Notes: a model not told the origin generated them from the letters alone. A stretch of 47,000 nt of DNA from Chrysomallon squamiferum (GCA_012295275.1 CM022679.1:18608842-18655841), one strand, 5' to 3'; shown: positions 1-10,916, counted from the first letter of the stretch. Numbers and translations are program-made.

Positions 1-340
1 TTAATGGACATGAGAAATGAGAATGCTTGCTATATTTCGTACTAAACATCAAGATAATGATTTAGTCTTCATTTATAAATGATATATTAATACTAACATC
101 TTGATTCTGACAGTTTTATATATAAATTAAGAATTTGTATTTGTCCAGTGATACACCTATTTTAGGTTTATATATCTTACATTATTATTATAATTTTTGA
201 AAATAAATAAACTATTATATAGTTGTAAAAAAAAAAAAAAAAAAAAAATGCTAAAAAGACTTTTCTCTCATTAGCAGTCCTTTGTAATATCAAATAAAAT
301 ACCGCATCAGACTAGTCTTAAAAATAAAAACCTCACAGAA
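1..340. other. AT-rich intergenic sequence upstream of the ependymin-related gene
   Basis: No ORF, splice site or family motif is recognisable. It contains an uninterrupted poly-A tract at 227-248. Confidence 0.6.
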
Positions 341-341
341 A

Positions 342-350
342 TATAAAAAG
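342..350 (+). promoter_or_regulatory. Possible TATA box of the ependymin-related gene
   Basis: TATAAAAAG lies about 150 bp upstream of the start codon at 495, which would leave a 5' UTR of roughly 120 bp. The background is AT-rich, so a chance match is possible. No initiator or transcript evidence is available. Confidence 0.35.
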
Positions 351-494
351 AAGCAAACAAGGTTGAGATACTGAACTGTGTATTATCAAAATAAGTAGGA
401 GAAATAACGTGAGATACAAACAGCCGGACAAAATCTTTTATCGGCTCGTTTGAAATCGGCGATTGCTGGTTTTTCTCTCATTTACAAGAAAGTA

Positions 495-653
495 ATGTTT
501 GTGGCAGTTATTTTCTGTATTTTTGGAGTGGCATGTGCACAACACATGCATCCCCATGGGTGCTGTGTGGACCGCGAATTCGAAGTTGTTATGGGCGAGG
601 TTGGAGGAAGTATTGTCACAGAACATGGTATACCCACACCGAAACTTCATCAG
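495..653 (+). CDS. Ependymin-related gene, coding exon 1
   Basis: It encodes residues 1-53: a hydrophobic signal peptide, then a His-rich stretch and the first family cysteines (CC at 23-24). It ends in phase 0 at a consensus donor (CAG|gtaagta). Confidence 0.9.
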
Positions 654-1447
654 GTAAGTAAAATAAGAATTTATAAGAAAAATGTTTGATTTCTTAATAT
701 TATTATTTCGATTTTAATTTATATTTAATATAATTAATTTTATTCATTATAATTATTTTGCAAGCATTATACGAGTTTATGAAATATTTCTTTTATAGAA
801 TTTTCAAAGTGTTAATAAGCTAAATTGTTACACATTCGTATTATTAAAAAAATTAAGATTATCATTTATATTTTTTCTTCTTATAGAATTCGTTAATAGA
901 GGCGCAAGTCAGATTAATGCATGAATTACATAATTGATTCATCGGCAATTAATGGTAGGGTTATGGCAACTATCACACAAACAATAGAATGTAATATATA
1001 TATATATGGCACATACCTACCTATCTACATACCTACCTACATACATACACACATATATGCATTTATGGAAGTCACATAATAACTCCTCAAGATTTATATA
1101 ATACAGGTAATGACAAATGACGATGTTTTTGCAGGGCTTTAACATTCTACATTATGATTATTATTCAAGGAAGATGGCGGTTGAGTCTCACCTGCGACAA
1201 GATGATGGGACATTGAAACTAGCCCATGTTCTCTATGACTTCTTTAATGTAATATATATTTCTTAGACGAGTAATATTTTCGTTTTTGCCAGAATCTTAC
1301 TCTTTAAATATAATTTAAGACAGATTTATTCATGTAGAATATATGCATGTATGTATGTATATATATATGTGTGTGTATGGATGGACGGATGAAGTATGTA
1401 TACAGGTATGCATCTGTATGTATGTACTACTTGTACATATGCGCTTC

Positions 1448-1505
<58 letters not shown>

Positions 1506-1707
1506 TATTGCTATTGTTGTGTTGTTGTTGCTTTTGTTGCTGTTGTTGTTGTTGTTGTTGTTGTTAATATTATTATTATTACCAGGCCCGAGATTATCAC
1601 TGTTTGCCGAGGTCCGTCTGTGGATTTGTGAAATAATAAAACATAGTTCGACGATGCAATCCCATATCGTAATGCGCAGTACATATAAATTTAAGCCTAC
1701 AGGCCTG

Positions 1708-1750
<43 letters not shown>

Positions 1751-4700
1751 ACAAAACCTATATAATGTCAACAGGCTCGTGTAACGTAACCACTATTCCA
1801 CCAAGCACTCATTTCCGTGAACCATGTATACTGCGTGAGTAAAATAATAACATACTGTCAAGATACAATTAAACTAAAGATTCCTTAAGAATGTTTACGA
1901 GTATTGTATGCATCTGTATTTTAGTCTTCGGTTTTGAACCAAATACTTACTTATATTGTTTTTTCCTTCTTTTTTTCTTTGGTTCGTTCTTTTCTATAAA
2001 CCCCCCCCCCCATTTCCACATGATACAGAAAGACTAACGGTGAGAATGATAGATATGCAACTGGAACCAGCTATTAAAATGTAAGTATATTTCACCTGTA
2101 AGATTCTCTGACTCTCAAGAGTAATTATTATCAGATACCTTATTCTTATTTTTGTGATATTTCTGATTTATTTTAAAAAATTATTTAATTTTTTTTTCTT
2201 TCTTTCTTTTCCTATAGCGGATGCAAAATTTCTTGGTGAAACATACATGGGCTACGGAGTCAGTAAAGTTCCTCTTATGAACTGGGAGATGAAAACGCTT
2301 ACTAATCACAACTTGACTGTTAGAGTTGCTGTGACCAAAGAGGGATGTACGCCTATTATCGAAGCCATATACGGCTATGCCGACAGAAGTAAGAATTAAC
2401 CGATAAGATCTTCTCTCTCAACTTAAAACTGCAAGTCATAGTATAGCGATCTGACATAAGGATACATTTTTCATTTACTTAGTAATCATTTTTCATAATC
2501 ATTATTTTTATTTATTTATTTATTTATTTCATTTTTTATTTTTGAATGGGAGTTTCATAGTAACTAGTTTTGATATTTTTTTTAGAAAATTTTCATTGTT
2601 CTAGTTTTTTTAAAACATATGCGGTATTATTTTACGTAACCTACGTATTCTGTTAAAATGATGAACTAATCAAATATATTACCATTCACATTCAACTACT
2701 ATATTATTAATTAAATAATCAGTCCGATAAGTTTTTATTTCGAGTGATTCATTATTACAGTATGTTTGATATGTTTTAATAAGTCATGTCGCTGTCAGAG
2801 AATATATATTCCTCCCGAATACTCTCCCGCCATGGAACCGATATTCGTTCCCCTAGGATTATTTTAAGACGTAGTTCTGTATTCTATTGTTTTAATAACT
2901 AAATACAGTATGTGTGTCTACTGATGCATGCCCTCTCTTTTAAACATATTGCACCATGCCTCAATCTTTTAAATAAAGTGCCACAGTGATATTGATGATC
3001 ATTACCTTCAGTATCAGTCTTCCTGAAGCTCCCAGATGACAAAAAAGTACCAAGTAATGATGACTGTATCGGACGAAGTAGGAAACAGAAAGGAAGGAAT
3101 TGCCAGCCTCATCTATACCAGTCTCCAAAGCTAGGACTCTGTCAGAGGAAAGGAAGAGAAACTAGGTCAAGATAAATTTCAGCCACTCCTTGGGCTTCAG
3201 CTTGTTAAGAGTGTAAACCATATAAAAAGAGATCACTTCAGTGTTGTCATATCATTAAGTTCATAACACAAACAGACTTAGAGGAAATCAGATCACGATA
3301 ATTTCAAGTCAGAAGGAAATGCCATACGTGCTGTATAGTTAGTATGACATGTTACTTGATCGTCACAGTTCCACTGGTTTGGAAAAAAAAACACCCATTC
3401 ATGTAACATGTTTATTTTTAAGGAACTTAAAAGAAGCAAAGTAGCTTTAAAAAGACAAATCTGAGTGAAATTTGTTATTATGTATTTTACTATATAGCAT
3501 ATGAAACCCAGTTTTTCCTGTTTATCTGTAAAGCTCTGGCATACTTATTATCACATCACGCCTAGGCAACATTTATTCATTATATGGCCTTTACTGATAA
3601 ATTGATAAATGGATAAGTATTCTGGACTTCAGTCGTACTTACGAGTGAACCAGCTTACGAGATTTTCTAGTTATGAGCAGTCGCCCGGGGTCGATTTTTG
3701 CTTTGAGTTGCAAGGATAAATTTGAGTTACGAGCGAAGTTTAGACGCGCCGCTGCTACTTGACGCAACGAATAGCATAACATCCGGCCAGCATCCTGCGT
3801 CTCATTCGTTTATTTCACATGGTTAACCCGCCGCAGAAGCATATCTGTTGTGTTGTGCTCGAGTTTTGTACAGAATTTTGCCAAATTTCTTTTTTCTGAC
3901 CATGGATCCTAAGAAAGTGAGTGCAAAGGACAGTGCTGAGAAGAAGAAGCGGATGATGTCCATTGAATTAAAGCTTGAATTCATAGAAAAACATAAGAGA
4001 GGTGTGCACGTAGTCCACTTAGCTACATATTACGAGGTAGTACTTCTACGATTTGCACTATACTGAAGCTGAAGGAGTCGATAAAGGCTGTAATTCCAGC
4101 CAAAGGCGTTAAAATAATTTCTCTGATCTCCAAGATAAATACACTTTACAAAACCAATTTATTTCTTTACATTCTCTTTTATTTTGTTTTATACAATATT
4201 TGTCATTTATAAATACTATTTTATTATTTAAAAACATGTTTCTTCTTATTATATTTTTTAAAATGGGTTGTTTTGGGGAGGGGGGGCTGAAACGGATTAA
4301 TGATATTTCAATTAATGAGTTTTTAAAAATGTATTGTTATACAAGTATGATAACTTATGGCACTGGGAAACCAATTGTTCCTTCATATTTAGGTTAGGCT
4401 GTGGAAACCCCGGAGATACAAATACATATTCTTTTTCTCCGATACAAATTGTCATACTGAATTTCTGACATGAGCTTTGTTATTAATACAGAGACTCGAG
4501 TACAAATATCTAAAGTATATTTCACAAACAGGATAAGTGGCAGTGTTAGTATATCAGAATGTACTGACATATATATTATAAACTGTAGTTTGGTTTTACT
4601 TCAGGCGGGAATGAATTTGATCTTGTCTATGTCTTCAATAATTACCACCCTGGCATACGTAGGCGTGACGTTTTTAATGTACCACACATTTGTAATCAAG

Positions 4701-4937
4701 GACACCAAAAGGTTAGTATAAAACACGTATCATATTAGTAATTCTTTAACATTTATCGCTGTCGTCATCATCACCATCATCAGTTAATTCGTGTTGAAAC
4801 AACTTTAATGTGCAAAAATTAGTCTGAAACAATCATTATTTTGAACAAAATGCATATAGCTATTATTTTTTCACTTCTAGGATATTCCAGAGTCAGCCAA
4901 TAGAATAGTAAGGAAAATAATCAATTTATACACGTGA
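495..4937 (+). CDS. Ependymin-related secreted protein, complete six-exon gene
   Basis: The spliced product is 230 residues, the usual size for ependymin-related proteins (EPDR/MERP). These are secreted lipid- and calcium-binding beta-sheet glycoproteins, abundant in molluscs; the role here is not shown. CDS pieces are 495-653, 1135-1248, 1750-1834, 2218-2388, 4605-4711 and 4881-4937, and reading phase closes at each junction. Seen: a signal peptide (about 1-16), Cys23/Cys24, a HYDYYSRK strand near 59, the LYDFFN-DKTY join at 86-95, Cys102, Cys117 followed by LPDAKFLGETYMG (119-131), NW at 141-142, GCTPIIE at 162-168 and VFNVPHIC ending at Cys206. These match the family cysteine order. Two N-glycosylation sequons occur (N103-V-T, N151-L-T). 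The first in-frame ATG at 495 is preferred because the signal peptide follows at once. Confidence 0.92.
1135..1248 (+). CDS. Ependymin-related gene, coding exon 2
   Basis: It encodes residues 54-91 and starts after tttttgcag in phase 0. It holds the HYDYYSRKMAVE strand and ends VLYDFFN. The donor (AAT|gtaata) is weak but keeps phase 0 and joins the family YDF..Y motif perfectly to exon 3. Confidence 0.85.
1456..1746. repeat. Compound microsatellites in ependymin-related intron 2
   Basis: There is a (TG)n tract at 1456-1500, an impure (TTG)n tract at about 1513-1566 and (ATT)n at 1708-1746. The last runs directly into the exon 3 acceptor. Long hydrophobic or Cys-rich ORFs here are translations of these repeats. 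Confidence 0.95.
1750..1834 (+). CDS. Ependymin-related gene, coding exon 3
   Basis: It encodes residues 92-119 plus one base, with Cys102 and Cys117 (GSCNV, PCIL). The acceptor is attattcag, where an ATT repeat stands in for the pyrimidine tract. The donor is ctgc|gtgagt, phase 1. Splicing to 2218 restores the family C-I-x-P-D-A motif. Confidence 0.9.
2218..2388 (+). CDS. Ependymin-related gene, coding exon 4
   Basis: It encodes residues 120-176 after a T-rich acceptor (tttcctatag). It contains FLGETYMGYG, NWEMK and GCTPIIE, the most diagnostic family block. The donor is AGAA|gtaaga in phase 1; an in-frame stop shortly after would end an unspliced reading. Confidence 0.92.
2390..3629. other. 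Intron 4 of the ependymin-related gene, upstream part
   Basis: AT-rich intron with a (TTTA)n tract near 2507-2529. The stretch from about 2990 to 3350 is less AT-rich and might be old repeat DNA, but I recognise no motif in it. Confidence 0.5.
3630..4396 (+). mobile_element. Decayed Tigger/pogo-type DNA transposon in ependymin-related intron 4
   Basis: The left end (from 3630, CAGTCGTACTTACGAG) and the repeated TTACGAG/GAGTTACGAG text match Tigger-like termini. An ORF from 3902 (MDPKKVSAKD, then a basic KKKRMMSIELKLEFIEKHKRG stretch) is the start of a CENP-B/pogo-type helix-turn-helix DNA-binding domain. After about 45 residues it shifts frame; similar coding (ICTILKLKESIKAVIPAKG) continues in another frame. 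A G-rich stretch near 4277 followed by CTGAAACGGATTAATGATAT resembles the 3' portion of such elements. The catalytic domain is absent. The right boundary is approximate. Confidence 0.7.
3902..4130 (+). pseudogene. Fragment of Tigger/pogo transposase (DNA-binding N terminus)
   Basis: It shows an N-terminal basic tract and a first helix-turn-helix like those of TIGD/jerky-type proteins, then a frameshift near 4035 and loss of the rest of the protein, including the DDE core. It is a relic with no expected function. Confidence 0.65.
4605..4711 (+). CDS. Ependymin-related gene, coding exon 5
   Basis: It encodes residues 177-212 and completes the split Ser codon (A|GC). The reading SGNEFDLVYVF, then HPGIRRRDVFNVPHIC, matches the family C-terminal F..V...GI...VF..P..C pattern. 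The longest ORF through here is in another frame and is not the protein. The acceptor is tttacttcag and the donor AAAAG|gttagt, phase 0. Confidence 0.9.
4881..4937 (+). CDS. Ependymin-related gene, coding exon 6 (terminal)
   Basis: It encodes the last 18 residues (DIPESANRIVRKIINLYT) and the TGA stop, after a pyrimidine-rich acceptor (ttttcacttctag). It follows the last conserved cysteine, so it is a lineage-specific tail. Confidence 0.8.
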   Translation, partial: DIPESANRIVRKIINLYT

Positions 4938-4960
4938 ATTGTGGAAAACAACTTCTAATA

Positions 4961-4966
4961 AATAAA
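4961..4966 (+). terminator. Poly-A signal of the ependymin-related gene
   Basis: AATAAA lies 24 bp past the stop codon, giving a very short 3' UTR. Confidence 0.65.
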
Positions 4967-4978
4967 GCTGGAAACATG

Positions 4979-5065
4979 TTTTTATTTATTTATTTATTTA
5001 ATTTTTAATTTTTAATTTAATTTAATTTTATTATTATTAATATTATTCTTATTCTTATTATTATT

Positions 5066-5106
<41 letters not shown>

Positions 5107-5252
5107 TATTATTATTATTATTTTTTTTTTTTTTGTCGTTTGTTTTTCTTCTTAGGATAATGTAATTATTTCGTGTATTTGCTTTTTTGTATAATTTGTA
5201 TTAACATGTATACGTACCTACATACATACATACATACATACATACATACATA
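4979..5252. repeat. Compound microsatellite block after the ependymin-related gene
   Basis: It contains TTTA and TTTAA repeats (about 4979-5030), ATT/CTT runs, (ATC)n at about 5066-5105, (ATT)n and poly-T to 5134, and (CATA)n at 5213-5252. Confidence 0.9.
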
Positions 5253-5507
5253 CGTATTCATAAATATACACACATATACAAACACATACGTATGTATATA
5301 CACATATACATATATTAAATGAGTAATATTGAGAATATATATATATATAAATTTCTTTTAATATTCTTTTTTAATAATATATTGTACACGATAATAGGTG
5401 GTATTCTTCATTGTACGTTTGAGAATAATGTGCAACATCATTATTGTTCTTTATATATGTACTTATGCATGTGTATGTAAACGCACACATACACACATAT
5501 TTGACTG

Positions 5508-5510
<3 letters not shown>

Positions 5511-5568
<58 letters not shown>
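5511..5568. repeat. (CT)n microsatellite
   Basis: A pure CT run of about 58 bp that flows into ttccctgcag, so it could serve as a pyrimidine tract for the candidate exon that follows. Confidence 0.95.
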
Positions 5569-5571
<3 letters not shown>

Positions 5572-5577
5572 CTGCAG

Positions 5578-5852
5578 AAAAACAAAGAAAAAATCATTTA
5601 AACACTGCTGACACATCGCAAATGAATAAAAGACTCTTTATTAAGAGTTTCGAGTTTTTAGTGGATATCACACATTCTCCGATTAAACTTAAACACTATT
5701 ACGTATTAAAATACCTTTCTTTTTACAACGATATATCATTTCATCGAAGATTGGAATTCTTGTTAAAACGGATTTGTTCCTTAATAAATTTACCCGATTT
5801 GTCTCATGTGGAACTATCACTGATTAAGATACTGTGCCACCCATGTAGCAAG
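5578..5852 (+). CDS. Unassigned exon-like ORF, helix-rich
   Basis: An open frame follows a textbook acceptor (CT tract then ctgcag) and ends at a possible donor (AAG|gtgaat, phase 0), with a stop just beyond. From the ATG at 5622 it reads KRLFIKSFEFLVDI and later RRLEFLLKRICSL, a pattern of leucine-spaced amphipathic helices. I considered a FAST-kinase-like helical repeat, but no diagnostic motif is present. No partner exons with matching phase were found nearby. It could be an exon of an unseen gene, a retrocopy fragment or chance. Confidence 0.3.
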
Positions 5853-6103
5853 GTGAATCTTTAAATAATAACTTGTATGTAATTAAATTATTTTAACCCG
5901 TTGGATCCAGAAGGATACCGAAGGATGTTTATCATTATATTAATTCAATATATATTTATGTTTATGTATGTATATCTGTGAGACAGAATATTAGCTGGCT
6001 GGTTTTACCGACTCGTGGTTTGGATTGCTTTAAAAATACATGTTTGTTATAATGTTTATTACGGATATATAACAATTTATAATTTGTTTTAACGACCCAT
6101 ACA

Positions 6104-6106
<3 letters not shown>

Positions 6107-6162
<56 letters not shown>
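6107..6162. repeat. (GA)n microsatellite
   Basis: A pure GA run of about 56 bp. Confidence 0.95.
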
Positions 6163-6165
<3 letters not shown>

Positions 6166-7310
6166 AATGAAACACTGTACAGAAAATATGCCGTTACTTG
6201 TAGATAATACAGTACTTGTCAAAATATGTTATCAGCAACTAACCACGAAGGAGTTTATCCATTTATTAACATCATAGAAATAAAGCAATACATAACTGAT
6301 GAGAAAAAAAGTTTATTTGTATACCTAGGACTGGATTTGTGAGAAAAATTCTAATCTGTCCACAGTGTTTTATCCGTTTTGCTCAGTGTCAAATTATCTA
6401 GTTTTTCTTTTGATCCGTACTACTTTGCAAGATCAATCTACACTGCTTATTTTATCGTTTGGCTTGGTCTGGTTCTCTTACATATTTGTTTTTAAACTAT
6501 GATGTCTGACCCTGATAATGAAGGTGTGGTGTTGATTAAATCACACCTTTTTTTTTATAAAAGCTCCACGGTCAGGAAGCATGCCTGATGAGTACATTGT
6601 TGGCAAAGATCTCAAAACCATTGATGTCAGGATGGTTCAAGGAGTTTCTTGTTAACAAGATATAAAGCGACCATCTCATAATAAGTAATTTGTTTTACTT
6701 TAGACCACACATGTTGAGAAATTCGAATAAGAAAGAAAAAAATATATGTACAATTGCTATTTCAGCCAAAGTAAATGAGACTGATTATTCTGGTGCTGCA
6801 TATGAAAACCTCTATCGTTACAGATAGACATAAACATATATTTCTCTCTCATTAATTTGTAATCGTTAATGGTGTTCAAATTTTTGATTTATATTTCGTC
6901 TGTGCATAGTTTCATTATTTAGTTTTTTTTTTAGGAAAATATAACTATGGATTTAAATATTATAAAGTTGTATTATTAGTTACTCGCTCTGATAATTTGA
7001 AAAAGTATATATATATATTGATATAGATATAACAGAATCATAGTATCATAGTAAAATAATTAAATGTAGTGAAAGAAATACTAGCGTCTGTCTATATATT
7101 TTTGGATATGGCTATGTTGTGTCCATGTTTTATCCGTATATCTTCAAGATACATGGATTAAAAGAACATTAATAATTAAATAAATTATAATTAAATATAA
7201 TAAAAAATGTTTTAAAATCTGTTGGCAGTATTTAGTTAAATTTATTATGGTCAAAGTAATATGATGTCAACATTTAAAAGAGTTGTTCCTGGGTTTTTTT
7301 GGGGGCGCTG
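6163..7310. other. Intergenic sequence without recognisable genes
   Basis: AT-rich. The only local structure noticed is an 8-bp stem (AAGGTGTG / CACACCTT, about 6522-6549) followed by a T run, which is not enough to call an RNA gene. Confidence 0.45.
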
Positions 7311-7562
7311 TTATTTTTCAGAGAATGTTTTAAGAGACAAAAAGTAACAAAACACGATGTAACATGCAAACTGCAAGTAATTTAATAACTTATCCACATA
7401 ATCTTTGAGATTTGTGCATTCATAAAGAGCAGCACAAAATAATAAGTGAGTTATCTCACATCTCCACACAAACAGTCGCCTGTTCACAAATTCAGGTATA
7501 CCAAAGATGTGCACATCTTTCAGTAATGATGATTGAACATGAACATACTTGCATATCTGCAT
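7311..7562 (-). pseudogene. Possible C-terminal fragment of a LINE reverse-transcriptase polyprotein
   Basis: The minus-strand ORF contains CEITHLLFCAALYECTNLKD, then YVDKLLNYL. This resembles the C-terminal zinc-knuckle region of non-LTR retrotransposon ORF2 proteins (pattern C...THLLF.C..Y..LR...V..LL). No RT catalytic motif is in the window nearby, so if correct it is a 5'-truncated copy. The match is short and by eye. Confidence 0.3.
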
Positions 7563-9340
7563 TTCAACAATAGTTTTCTTTAAATTTAAAATTATTTATG
7601 GTTATTAACTGAGACAATATATATATATGTACACACTTATTGCACTTTTAACAAATGTAAAGAAAACAATGTCTATTCGACTGCAGGACGGCCTCTCAGT
7701 TTGTATACTGGTTCATGCGGAGAATGATTTTTCAGCGAGTCACCAGAGGGCAAAGCAGATAAACAGACTAAAGAAGACATCACAGACAAGATATGTCAGA
7801 GAGACAAACATTTTGGAAATTAGTCTGTGACACGCAACCGTCTAGCCGTAGAGACAAAATGTATATGAAGTTCACTGTATACATTTCACTGCAACACAGT
7901 TAATTCTTACTCAGCTATTTTTGTTGTCCTGTTTAACGAAGAATGTAAATCTGAATAGTGGGAACTTAATTATAACAATAATTTATATATAACGCAGTCA
8001 ATTAACTGTATTAATATTTAACAGTGAACCTGCCAGGATCTTATCTCTTTATTCTGTATATAACCATTGATACCTACTTGGCGTCATCAACAAACAGAGT
8101 TTAGAAGAAAGGGTTATCTAATTTTCAACACATTTACTCTATACAGCATTCATGTTTTTATTAATTTGTAAATGTGTGAATTCAAAAGAACAAATAGTAA
8201 TTTGTTGCGGTGTGGTAGTTAACAGAGTATAGACAGGAGTCGGATCTCATCTGTGTCTAAAATGCTACAAAAATAAATATACAAAGACATTACCCCCCCC
8301 CCGTTTAACTGTATGTCCTCAAGCCAGAAGTAATACAAGAAACATTTTCACGTCACTTGTTCATACTTGTTAGTCCAACAAAAAGCATAATACGTGATAT
8401 GTTTCTCTAATTTTTGGGAAGCGTCCAGAATACATTGTGTAAACCGTAATATGTACGAAATCCGTCATCAGGGTGACTATTACCTTTGTTTATCTAAGCC
8501 TGTTAGCTGCCTGTGTAGAGAAGGAATTTACCGTATACAATAACATTATTTTAGAGCAACGAAGTTAATAAAAATAAAACATGACGTTTAATTATTTTTT
8601 TTATCATAGAGGTTTTATACGGTCTTCGTGAAAATAAATGGGAGTACCCTGGAGATTAACAGTTCACGATCGATTTCTGTTGGATTAATATTAATAATAA
8701 TAATAATAATAATAATAATTAAAATTTACCCCCCCCCAAAAAAAAATCGGTTTGATGACAGAATTGTGACATTATATCTATTTCAGTACGTATGTATGTA
8801 CGTACGTATGCATCTATATGTATATATATTTGTTGTGATGTGTGTATTTAGAGAGAGTCATTAGGGATAATTATTATTTTTATTTTTTTTAATTTTATAT
8901 AAAATACATGTACTGAATTTCTACTGGAACGTGTTCACAACTGGGAGCCAAATATATTATTCATCATTGTAATGAATTGTACATCACATTAGATTATATT
9001 AAATTATATTATATTTACATTACTTTACTTATATTAGTTTATATTTTCACATTGGTTTATGAATGTTGTTTGACATGCTGAAGCGGACAAGTTGTGCCCC
9101 AATGTAAACGAATAGCTAACTTTAATAACTGTTAAACAAGACACAGCAGTTGGTACAAAACCACATATCAAACTGAGATTGATATACACAAAATGTTAAC
9201 AAAACAGCTGTTAACAATATACAGTATAGCCGTATACAGTGAACATAAAATTATAACAGAATGATGAGAAATATTAATTTCTGACTGATAACAGTTTTGA
9301 TCTTTTTCTGTCAATTATCATTATCCTTAACGTTGCTGAT
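7563..9340. other. Intergenic sequence with short simple repeats
   Basis: No supported gene. It holds a C9 run (8292-8301), (AAT)n at about 8691-8719, a C8/A9 run (8728-8746) and a GTAC/GTAT-rich patch at about 8786-8830. The ORF at 7627-7830 has no family signature. Confidence 0.5.
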
Positions 9341-9348
9341 TAAAAAAA

Positions 9349-9375
9349 ATTATTATTATTATTATTATTATTATT

Positions 9376-9429
<54 letters not shown>

Positions 9430-9456
9430 ATTGTTGTTGTTGTTGTTGTTATTATC
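9349..9456. repeat. (ATT)n-(GTT)n compound microsatellite
   Basis: An ATT run passes into a long GTT run with a single internal ATT interruption. Confidence 0.95.
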
Positions 9457-10338
9457 ACTGATTGCTAACTGGTGGATAACTTTAATTCTTAAATGATATA
9501 AATATTATATATCAAATAATAATTTTTTCTTTAAACTAAAGTATTGACCATTACTATTGATAGGCACATAAATAAAATTATAAATATAATTTTATAAACA
9601 GCAAGCAATCCCACATAAGATTCAAATAAGATGTATGAACATCAGAAGTTTCTTTGTATGAAGTTATGCAGCTTTAGTAAAAAAATAATATTAGTTTTAA
9701 GAAAGATCAACAATAGTTCTAAGGAAGAAGATATGACTGAGATAATGTGATGTGATGTGATATGACAATTAAAACTAAAAGAAAAATTAAACATGAGTTT
9801 ATGTCCTTATCATCTGAACTGCAGGATATGTCTGTACTTCTACATATGATATTCTGTTTTCTTTATTCTCCTCTTAACATTTTTAAAATGTGTTTTAGGA
9901 TGAACTAGTTAAAGGTTATAAATCACAACAAAACCCCCAGAGTAGCACTGTTCGTTCCTTGTATTTGACAAACAGTAATGTGCATCTTTAATTGTGTTAG
10001 AGAGAGTACTGTAAAAAGATAGTCTGATTCGCTAAAGCTCTAGTAACAAAGGCAGGGAATATTATTAATCCTCTGCTTTGTGGCTAAACTATCTTTTATG
10101 TTTAATCATCTCAGGCAATACGAGTTTCAAGCTTCCAGTTTCACTAATTTTCGTCACCTTCAGTAATTAATATAGCCCAACGGTTTTCAGATTTTTAACA
10201 TATTCAAACGAAAAGTACATTATGACTTATTTTGCTTTAAACGTATAATTAAACCTCTAAGTTTCTGTGATCGTGTTTAGGACATAGTCGCAGTACTAGT
10301 TTCGTTTGTCAACTGTGTTACTACAATCTTTTTTTATC
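9457..10338. other. AT-rich intergenic sequence
   Basis: No gene, RNA or element recognised. Confidence 0.5.
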
Positions 10339-10482
10339 ATCTAGCACAGGTATGGGCAACCTTTTTCGAGAAGGTTCATCCTCAGGCGGGCAGCAGGTAC
10401 TAATTTACAGTGTAAATGGAATAATTAGGCGGGCCAATCAGAAAGTTGCGCGGGCCGCAGTTTGCCCAAGACTGATCTAGCA
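10339..10482. mobile_element. hAT-type MITE with 8-bp target-site duplication
   Basis: The element body (10347-10474, 128 bp) begins CAGGTATGGGCAACC. The reverse complement of its end begins CAGTCTTGGGCAAAC, an imperfect terminal inverted repeat. Both sides carry the identical 8-mer ATCTAGCA (10339-10346 and 10475-10482). An 8-bp duplication and CAG-starting repeats with a GGGCAA core are the hallmark of hAT elements. The interior contains GCGGGCC motifs and no coding capacity, so it is non-autonomous. Confidence 0.88.
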
Positions 10483-10575
10483 TATGTGTACACGGATATG
10501 TTCACTTGATTGGATGTTTCATTGTATTTGTATGTCGTTATCATTTTCTTACCTGTTTTGAATTTATGTCCATTA

Positions 10576-10700
<125 letters not shown>

Positions 10701-10848
10701 TCCTGCCTCACTCTTCTTCTTTCTTCTTTATCTTTGTATGAAGATGAAATGCAAGGAATATTTGATCAAGTGAAAACAGCGGACATTTTTAAGTTAGCCA
10801 ATGTTATATGTATGTACACATACAAACACGTGTACATACTAAATATAG

Positions 10849-10916
10849 TCATACATACATACATACAAAGACATACATACATACATACATACATACATAC
10901 ATACATACATACATAA

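Noticed and set aside
1343-1842. Long Cys/Val- and Leu-rich ORFs
   Set aside because: They are translations of GT, TTG and ATT microsatellites in intron 2.
2029-2080. Extra exon of the ependymin-related gene between exons 3 and 4
   Set aside because: It has good splice sites and is open, but including it gives the wrong phase into exon 4 and breaks the conserved C-I-x-P-D-A motif; skipping it restores both.
4470-4721. Membrane-protein-like ORF over the last ependymin-related exons
   Set aside because: Out of frame with the spliced gene; the other frame gives the family's C-terminal motif.
6522-6560. Hairpin plus T run as a terminator or small RNA
   Set aside because: An 8-bp stem and a T run are common by chance in AT-rich DNA, and intrinsic terminators are not expected here.
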